Of a stretch of 64,000 nucleotides of DNA, positions 59,266-64,000 are shown one piece after another (the stretch's first letter is position 1; each line of letters starts with the position of its first letter). This DNA is from Blastocystis hominis (Eukaryota; Sar; Bigyra; Opalinata; Blastocystidae): positions 421,912 to 485,911 of the forward strand of contig NW_013171821.1 of the NCBI RefSeq assembly GCF_000151665.1, in the 5' to 3' direction. The notes under the pieces are model-generated. The model was given only the letters and a program-made list of their open reading frames with translations, searched no databases and was not told the DNA's origin. Made by a program: the position numbers and the translations under genes.

Positions 59266-59694
59266 CTAGAATGGGAAAATGGCATGACCATCCGCATCGT
59301 ACTCGAATTCATCGATGTCGTAGAACTCGGATTCCGATGAATCAGAATCACTAGAATTGGGGTCAGCGAATGCAATGCTAATGTCTGGATCATTATCGTA
59401 TGCCTCAGCTTCTTCTTTGCTCATTTTCACCCATTGTCCTTTTACGCGTCTGTAGTTGTCATGGAGTAACTCGTAGTATGCTGTGCCACCAATAATCATG
59501 GAGCGATTGCTGGGAGAAAGCATTCTCGACTTGGGAACATATTTCGTCGTATCTGGTGGTAAAGGTGTATCGTACAAGCGATTCAATTTCTCGTCGTACT
59601 TGTATCCACGCTTGAGAAGGTTCCAGAAGCGAACTCCGTTGATTTGGATTTCTCGGCCAGTATTGGGATTCAAAGTGTGAGTAGGTCTATTCAT
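59266..59694 (-). CDS. Small acidic protein with adaptor-like N-terminus
   Basis: 142 aa, unknown function. The N-terminus LNPNTGREIQINGVRFWNLL closely parallels the polymerase N-terminus (NPxTGxxIxIxG..W..L), which suggests a shared interaction module. The middle has RSMIIGGTAYYELLHDNYRR, again like the SKAWNERYLEYEW segment of the polymerase. The C-terminal third is very acidic (DPNSSDSDSSESEFYDIDEF). It lies in the same orientation 98 bp upstream of the polymerase start. Like the polymerase, its ATG is preceded by TATATAA. It is divergent from the next gene. Confidence 0.6.
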   Translation of the reverse strand: MNRPTHTLNPNTGREIQINGVRFWNLLKRGYKYDEKLNRLYDTPLPPDTTKYVPKSRMLSPSNRSMIIGGTAYYELLHDNYRRVKGQWVKMSKEEAEAYDNDPDISIAFADPNSSDSDSSESEFYDIDEFEYDADGHAIFPF

Positions 59695-59746
59695 TTATAT
59701 ATTTATATATTTATATTTTCTCTTTTAACCCTAGATGCTTCCCTAA
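59695..59746. promoter_or_regulatory. TA-rich divergent promoter inside the element
   Basis: 52 bp with three TATATATTT-type runs between two divergent starts. On the minus strand TATATAA directly precedes the ATG, the same arrangement as at the polymerase start (59168-59176). Confidence 0.5.
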
Positions 59747-60256
59747 ATGAAGTACAAGAAAACAGAGAACAACACATGGTCTTCCCTGGTACGCACTTGT
59801 GAGGACGAGAATATCGAACTCGCCGACATCATCATTCACACCAAGTATCCGATCAATTCCGAGCGTCTATTCGGCTTCAGTGTTTGCACTCCGCAAGCAA
59901 ATGTGAACTGTGGTTTGATCTTGCACGACTATGATTGCATGGAGATGACGTTGGATGAAACTCGTCCACCCTTGTTTACCGAGGATGAATGGGAGTATCT
60001 ATTGCCTCAATTGAAATCCAACGGTCTGCTCGGTGTGCCTCTGAATATCTTCGGACGGGAACAGCAAATCTATCCTTATGTGGTGTCTGTGGAAACAGAG
60101 AATCGTGCTGTTTACTTCTTCTCCAACTACTATGTTCGCGTGGTCTACAAAGTGGTGGATGATGAAGTGCCTCCCGAGTTGTCCGATCTGTTCATCGATG
60201 ATGGTGCGTGTCTGAAGGGTGTGTACGTTCGTGCATATCAAAGACAAAGTAAATAA
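59747..60256 (+). CDS. Unknown element-encoded protein
   Basis: 169 aa, intronless. Not recognised. It looks like a small globular beta-rich protein (LFGFSVCTPQANVNCGLILH, YPYVVSVETENRAVYFFSNY). No signal peptide or membrane segment. The stop is 8 bp before the next start, so the two plus-strand ORFs are likely co-regulated. The 52-bp spacer to the divergent 59266-59694 ORF is a run of TATATATTT. Confidence 0.55.
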   Translation: MKYKKTENNTWSSLVRTCEDENIELADIIIHTKYPINSERLFGFSVCTPQANVNCGLILHDYDCMEMTLDETRPPLFTEDEWEYLLPQLKSNGLLGVPLNIFGREQQIYPYVVSVETENRAVYFFSNYYVRVVYKVVDDEVPPELSDLFIDDGACLKGVYVRAYQRQSK

Positions 60257-60264
60257 AAAAGTAA

Positions 60265-60945
60265 ATGTCGTACATTTTCAGCAGCAATGGAAACAACTAC
60301 ACGTTCAAGAAGCTCGACAACATGCTCATCAACATGCCAGAGAAGGACGGTCATCATGTGCTAATTCGAGAGACAGTGGATGGTGTTCCTCAATACTCGT
60401 GGGGGAGTGCGGCTTGTATCGTGAAAGCGAACGAAGCATTTGTCTTCGAGTACACACCAGAAGCTACCGAATCATTCAATAGCGAATGGGGTGGTGATGG
60501 TATGCCGCCTATGCCGTCCGGATCGTACCTGATAACCACGACTGTCATAACGTACCTTCCTGAAGACATGTTCAACGATTGCACGTCAATCGAATCGGTG
60601 GTTGAAAAGGGTTATCGAGTGCTAGTCACGTTTGACAACACGCCTATCCTAGACAGACCGTACATCGATACATTGAATAGTCTTGTGTCTCATACTGGTT
60701 ATGCTGTTGTGAATATTGGGGGAAGCAACGCTTCCCCCTACAACTCTCCTGTCCTTCGTACGTATTCGAATCTCCCTCTCATGCTTCTAGGTGGTGTGAA
60801 GAGCATCACGATCGTTTTCGAACATTTAGGCGACGTTGTTTCTGTGGCGGAACGAAGTTCCGCCGGGACGACTTCGTGGGAAGGCGAAGGCTTCCCGGGG
60901 CGACAAAGTCGCCCCACTTCGTCGTCCCATTTTGACTCCTCGTAA
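60265..60945 (+). CDS. Unknown element-encoded protein, hairpins in its 3' half
   Basis: 226 aa. Not recognised; a beta-rich fold is likely (SYLITTTVITYLPEDMF, GYRVLVTFDNTPILDRPYI). A perfect hairpin at 60718-60738 codes GGSNASP in the middle, and a composite hairpin block (60846-60928) forms most of the last 35 residues, a Gly/Ser/Arg-rich tail unlike the rest. The 3' end overlaps the 3' end of the integrase gene on the other strand by 140 bp. The tail is therefore probably acquired with the repeat and the original C-terminus lay near ...GDVVSV. Confidence 0.5.
   Translation: MSYIFSSNGNNYTFKKLDNMLINMPEKDGHHVLIRETVDGVPQYSWGSAACIVKANEAFVFEYTPEATESFNSEWGGDGMPPMPSGSYLITTTVITYLPEDMFNDCTSIESVVEKGYRVLVTFDNTPILDRPYIDTLNSLVSHTGYAVVNIGGSNASPYNSPVLRTYSNLPLMLLGGVKSITIVFEHLGDVVSVAERSSAGTTSWEGEGFPGRQSRPTSSSHFDSS
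60718..60738. repeat. Perfect GC hairpin, 9-bp arms
   Basis: GGGGGAAGC, loop AAC, GCTTCCCCC. It lies in frame within the 60265-60945 ORF. Confidence 0.9.
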
Positions 60946-61879
60946 TGGGTCGATGTGACCTTGCTGCATCTCGCAATGCATTGGGTTCCTTTCGACTCTT
61001 GGATCGCGTGACTGGTGGTGCTGGCTGTGGTTTGCATTTGCTCGCCAGGAGTTCCCAATGATAGCACTTCTGCTTGCTACCGCTTTCCATATTCTTCACT
61101 TCGTACATCAATGGCATGAATCGATCGTCAATGTCAACAACTTCATACAAGTCCTGAGACCATTTGCTGGTCAATGATCGCTTTTCCAGAACGCGAGGTC
61201 TTCGTGTCACTCGAACATAATCACCCACATCGAATTGAGGCGTCGTGTCCTTCGCTGTCATGTTGGATGGTTCTGTTTTCTCCGTGTACAAGATGTTGTT
61301 GTTCCAAATGTCAGTGGGTGCATATCCGGTGTCTCTGTTCTTCCTTGCATTGTGTCTACGAACGGCACCATCGATCAAGTCGAACCACACACCTTTCGAT
61401 TGATTGAATGGAACCATGATGTCTTCCTTGATATCTCGAATTGCTCGTTCGGCTAGTACTGCTTTATTCGCTGAATCCATGTGATACATGGTGATGTCAT
61501 ACTTGTCCAAGATGTTGGTACGAAAGATGGCATTGGTGAATTCGGTACCTCGATCAGAGCAAATATGCTTTGGTGGTCCGTATGTTTGAATGATATCCTT
61601 CATCGCATGCGTGACTTCTGTGGCACTCTTGCTTTTCAGTCGCCGAGCCATCAGGTATTTCGAATATCCATCAATGCATACAAGGACATACTTGTATCCA
61701 CGATTCTTGTGGAATCCTGTACTCTTCTGTCTGCCCAACACTTCCTGAATCCATTTGTCTTGTTTGGAAGAGAAATCGATGAGATCGATGAAGTATATGT
61801 TTCTCTTGAATGAACTGATGATCACTCGAGTTGCACCTTTTCGCTTGGCTGGTTTCCTTAGTTCCTTGATTTCATTCAT
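60806..61879 (-). CDS. Polinton-type DDE (rve) integrase
   Basis: Retroviral-type integrase that inserts the element. 357 aa. The catalytic triad is visible: IYFIDLIDFSS (first D), HICSDRGTEFTN (second D), and LAERAIRDIKE (E), with SKYLMARRLKSKSATEVTHA between. The usual N-terminal HHCC zinc finger is not obvious; the protein starts MNEIKELRKPAKRKGATR, so it may be short at the N-terminus. After the core comes an SH3/chromo-like barrel: FDVGDYVRVTRRP, KWSQDLYEVVDID, MYEVKNMESGSKQKCYHWEL. The last ~30 residues (FVAPGSLRLPTKSSRRNF...) are coded by hairpin block A, as in the broken ORF at 62320. The start is 2 bp from the start of a divergent small ORF. Confidence 0.88.
   Translation of the reverse strand: MNEIKELRKPAKRKGATRVIISSFKRNIYFIDLIDFSSKQDKWIQEVLGRQKSTGFHKNRGYKYVLVCIDGYSKYLMARRLKSKSATEVTHAMKDIIQTYGPPKHICSDRGTEFTNAIFRTNILDKYDITMYHMDSANKAVLAERAIRDIKEDIMVPFNQSKGVWFDLIDGAVRRHNARKNRDTGYAPTDIWNNNILYTEKTEPSNMTAKDTTPQFDVGDYVRVTRRPRVLEKRSLTSKWSQDLYEVVDIDDRFMPLMYEVKNMESGSKQKCYHWELLASKCKPQPAPPVTRSKSRKEPNALRDAARSHRPITRSQNGTTKWGDFVAPGSLRLPTKSSRRNFVPPQKQRRLNVRKRS
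60846..60928. repeat. Composite hairpin block A
   Basis: On the minus strand it holds, in order, GGGGCGACTTTGTCGCCCC (60897-60915), an imperfect GGGAAG...CTTCCC stem (60878-60896) and GGCGGAACTTCGTTCCGCC (60846-60864). Outer arms GGGACGAC/GTCGTCCC (60865-60872 and 60921-60928) enclose the first two. It covers the overlapping 3' ends of the integrase and the 60265-60945 ORF and is clearly homologous to block B. Confidence 0.9.
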
Positions 61880-61881
61880 AA

Positions 61882-62073
61882 ATGAACCGCTTTATTCAAT
61901 GGCTGAAAAGTGCATGGAAATGGATGAGTGGAAGGAAGAACCACAAACTGGTGGTGGACTCGAAATGCAAGGACAGATGTCACTGCCTGTGCGTGTACAA
62001 CGAGAAGAATGGATCCGATGACGACAGTGGAAGTGACATATCGATCAGTCCGACAGAGATTAAAGTGAAATGA
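61882..62073 (+). CDS. Small Trp/Lys and Cys-rich protein
   Basis: 63 aa, intronless. The N-terminus MNRFIQWLKSAWKWMSG could form an amphipathic helix with three Trp on one side. A cysteine cluster CKDRCHCLC follows and then an acidic tail (SDDDSGSDISIS). Starts back-to-back with the integrase. Function unknown. A membrane-active capsid peptide is one speculation. Confidence 0.45.
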   Translation: MNRFIQWLKSAWKWMSGRKNHKLVVDSKCKDRCHCLCVYNEKNGSDDDSGSDISISPTEIKVK

Positions 62074-62319
62074 GGGATGCCTAAATAGATTTAAATAATG
62101 TAAACATAAATAGAAATACAAATGAACTGTTGGATGAATGATGAACGTCTTGATATCACACGTAAATATGTGCATGATATGATTAATTCATTTGTTGATG
62201 ATCCCAAAGGTACAAATTATCATAATGAGTATAATCCTCCATATATGTTGATAAATTCACCTGATCTTCAACATCTTCTTGTGAAATCATGTAATGATGA
62301 TAAATACATAGTGAAGTAT

Positions 62320-62402
62320 GGGGGACAAAGTGGGGCGACTTTGTCGCCCCCGGGAAGCCGAAGGCTTCCCACAAAGTCCCGCCGGGGAAGCTTCGCTTCC
62401 CC
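62320..62402. repeat. Composite hairpin block B
   Basis: Contains three perfect 19-nt hairpins with 8-bp arms and 3-nt loops: GGGGCGACTTTGTCGCCCC (62332-62350), GGGAAGCCGAAGGCTTCCC (62352-62370) and GGGGAAGCTTCGCTTCCCC (62384-62402). Outer GGGAC/GTCCC arms flank the first two. Same order as block A read on its minus strand. Confidence 0.93.
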
Positions 62403-62414
62403 GAAACATTGCTG

Positions 62415-62530
62415 AACTCCGTGCTTTCAATGAGAATATCTATGATATCGAAGGTCATCGTGTGATGACATTAACTCCGTGCTTTCAATGAGAATATCTA
62501 TGATATCGAAGGTCATCTTGTGATGACATT
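62415..62530 (+). repeat. 58-bp tandem duplication
   Basis: Two copies (62415-62472 and 62473-62530) differ at one base. They lie directly after hairpin block B and repeat the coding segment for LRAFNENIYDIEGH. Confidence 0.95.
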
Positions 62531-62666
62531 AGGTGGTGATATAATTATCATTGATATCGATGGTGTTGCATTTAATCAACTCGAATGTGTATCGGGTAAA
62601 CGATTACCGCCAAAGTAAAAGACTGGAAGCTATGGTTTCCAAGTCGCCCTTATTTCACTTTGTCCC

Positions 62667-63908
62667 TTAAAGTTCTACAATCGTGACTTGGAAGTTCGAG
62701 TATAAGTGCGAGATAGTTGTATCACCACCGCGTGTCACAACGAGTTGTAATCCACCCTCTTTTAACGGTGAAAATATAGATGTGCCAGAGACGTTCATTG
62801 TTGGGGTTGGGTTGTCAAGTGTTGTCTTCAGCAACGTTGCTTGAGACGTAGTGATTACCAAGCTCGGCGTGTCTGTAAAGCCTACGAATGCCTGTTCGTA
62901 GTTACCACACTTGAGACTCAAATTAATCGTGACCAGATACTTGCTGTTCGAAGATAACATGAGTCCTTCCGTCAAGTTCGAATTGTCTGATCCGAGTATC
63001 TCGGATACGACGGTGTGACCACTACCAGACCAAGAGTACGTGAACGTCTTGGAGAACTTGGTAGGCTGTGGCTCGAAGGATATTCCACTGCTAGTCACGT
63101 TCAGCAAGTACGATCCTGAGTTGGACGGGATGGTCAATTTGCTCACACCCGTTCCATAATTGATCACGATACATTGTTCTTCATTCGTACATCCAAGAAT
63201 ATCTTTATAGATTACATTGGAGTCAAGGATGCTCGTTGTGGGTACTTCAGTATTTGTCTCGTTCTTGAAGACGAAGTAGCCAGAAGAGTTATTCATCGCA
63301 GGCACGTTCACACCGAATGCACTATTGCCCTTGTAAGCAATGAGACACAGGTTCGTCGACTGCACGCCGAGGCAATCGTGGAATAGAGTTGAGGCGTTCA
63401 TTGTCTCGAATGTGTACTGAATTCCGAAAGCTCCAGCCTCTACTCCTTTCAGGATGTACGTCCCGGACTGATCTGGCAGGAACAGATCTTTACGAGTGCT
63501 CGTTGTCGAGTTCCAGTTGGCAATCGCGTACTTGTTCGATGTGGTACCGAGACCGATAGCCGTGTTGATCGTAGTCGCACTGAATAACAGGAACGAAGGA
63601 TTGCCATCTTCGTCCATGTTCAGCACGTACTTACCGCTACTAGGCAGATCGAGCTCTCCGAATGTGCTATTGTTGATAAAGTACGGAATCGTGCCTTTGG
63701 AATCAATGGTAATCGCCTGGTTGTCACTGCCTTTGAAGTACGAATTGTCGAGCGTGGTGAACTCTTCAGGCTGCTCAGGTACTACGGCACCCGAATCAAC
63801 CCAGGTGAAGTCGTTGTTGTAATTGCTGAGCACGAAGGTGCCATTCCCACTTGGTAGTGGGAAGGTCTTGAATGCTCCATTATGGTAGTACTGGAGACCA
63901 TTCGTCAT
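62667..63908 (-). CDS. Fibre-like repeat protein with C-terminal beta domain
   Basis: About 414 aa from the first in-frame ATG. Five or so beta repeats share the pattern L-P-x-x-S-G-x-Y-x-L: FPLPSGNGTFVLSN, LDLPSSGKYVLNMD, LFLPDQSGTYILKG, VPAMNNSSGYFVFK and TIPSNSGSYLLNV. A last domain of about 130 residues (KTFTYSWSGSGHTVVSEILG to YSNFQVTIVEL) looks like a jelly-roll head. This layout suggests a virion fibre or receptor-binding protein; it is not a family I can name. The frame is open upstream to 63956 and codes LVYLQNGVFKRKE, which also fits the repeat pattern, so the true start may be the ATG at 63960 with a one-base frame discrepancy. No host 3' motif follows the TAA. Confidence 0.5.
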   Translation of the reverse strand: MTNGLQYYHNGAFKTFPLPSGNGTFVLSNYNNDFTWVDSGAVVPEQPEEFTTLDNSYFKGSDNQAITIDSKGTIPYFINNSTFGELDLPSSGKYVLNMDEDGNPSFLLFSATTINTAIGLGTTSNKYAIANWNSTTSTRKDLFLPDQSGTYILKGVEAGAFGIQYTFETMNASTLFHDCLGVQSTNLCLIAYKGNSAFGVNVPAMNNSSGYFVFKNETNTEVPTTSILDSNVIYKDILGCTNEEQCIVINYGTGVSKLTIPSNSGSYLLNVTSSGISFEPQPTKFSKTFTYSWSGSGHTVVSEILGSDNSNLTEGLMLSSNSKYLVTINLSLKCGNYEQAFVGFTDTPSLVITTSQATLLKTTLDNPTPTMNVSGTSIFSPLKEGGLQLVVTRGGDTTISHLYSNFQVTIVEL

Positions 63909-63956
63909 CTCCTTGCGTTTGAACACTCCATTCTGGAGATATACAAGTTTCTCTGC

Positions 63957-64000
63957 TCATTCGTTCGCGCAAGGCGGAAACAACTCGCCGAACAACGACC
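63957..64000 (-). CDS. C-terminal end of a further element gene (partial)
   Basis: Minus-strand frame entering from the right edge: LFGELFPPCANE then TGA at 63957-63959. Its stop overlaps an ATG as ATGA. Too short to identify. Confidence 0.25.
   Translation of the reverse strand, partial: SLFGELFPPCANE

Larger units (their letters stand above)
62122..62618 (+). pseudogene. Small element ORF interrupted by hairpin block B
   Basis: The 5' part (62122-62319) codes MNCWMNDERLDITRKYVHDM... to NDDKYIVKY. It runs into hairpin block B and stops at 62415. The same gene appears to resume after the block: LRAFNENIYDIEGHLVMTL then IIIIDIDGVAFNQLECVSGK and a TAA at 62616-62618, with a 58-bp tandem duplication at the junction. 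Function unknown. Confidence 0.55.
54326..64000. mobile_element. Polinton/Maverick-type element, left part
   Basis: Defined by a complete protein-primed family B polymerase and a DDE integrase in one cluster of intronless ORFs with ordinary stops and no host TGTTTGTT. Gene spacing is a few to about 100 bp. The left boundary is put at the tandem repeats; no terminal inverted repeat or target duplication could be matched because the right end is outside the window. Double-jelly-roll capsid, FtsK/A32-type ATPase and adenain-like protease genes are expected to the right if the element is whole. Confidence 0.75.

Overview
The window looks like nuclear DNA of a stramenopile gut protist of the Blastocystis type. 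Three features of the sequence support this. (1) Nearly every host gene is cut by spliceosomal introns of only about 27-37 nt. (2) Twelve host genes carry an exact TGTTTGTT a few bases to tens of bases past the coding end, which is the 3'-end motif known from Blastocystis. (3) In at least three genes (positions 325, 2456 and 21010) the family-typical C-terminus ends in a lone T a few bases before that motif, so the UAA stop would only be made by polyadenylation. The organism call is an inference; no rRNA is present to confirm it. I saw no tRNA, rRNA or CRISPR array.

Layout. 0.3-41 kb is compact housekeeping DNA on both strands: a UER1-like nucleotide-sugar epimerase/reductase, proteasome alpha-1, a small mitochondrial-type protein, a PP2A A-subunit-like HEAT protein, a mitochondrial DnaJ, a RuvC-like protein, an MFS transporter, a SANT/acidic protein, NAT10/Kre33, exportin-7, an organelle-targeted diflavin reductase, REV3 (DNA polymerase zeta), a large surface protein with one in-frame TGA, a PH-FH3-FH2 formin and SDHA. 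The presequence-bearing proteins (DnaJ, diflavin reductase, SDHA, the small protein) fit a mitochondrion-related organelle that keeps complex II.

41.5-54 kb is accessory. It starts with a secreted protein made of a catalytically dead papain domain, a Pro/Thr linker and four tandem ~935-bp leucine-rich modules whose introns all sit at equivalent positions. An isolated viral penton/minor-capsid-like ORF follows (48.3 kb). Next comes a GC-rich, frame-broken FN3/sushi-like surface gene, and AT-rich filler.

54.3-64 kb is the left part of a Polinton/Maverick-type element that runs off the right edge. It has an intact 1504-aa protein-primed family B DNA polymerase, a DDE integrase, several small unknown ORFs and a fibre-like repeat protein. 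These genes are tightly packed, intronless, have ordinary stop codons and lack the host TGTTTGTT signal. The element is seeded with a family of 19-21-nt GC-rich perfect hairpins, two of them in related composite blocks; one block interrupts an ORF. Capsid, packaging ATPase and protease genes are not in the window and should lie to the right if the element is complete.
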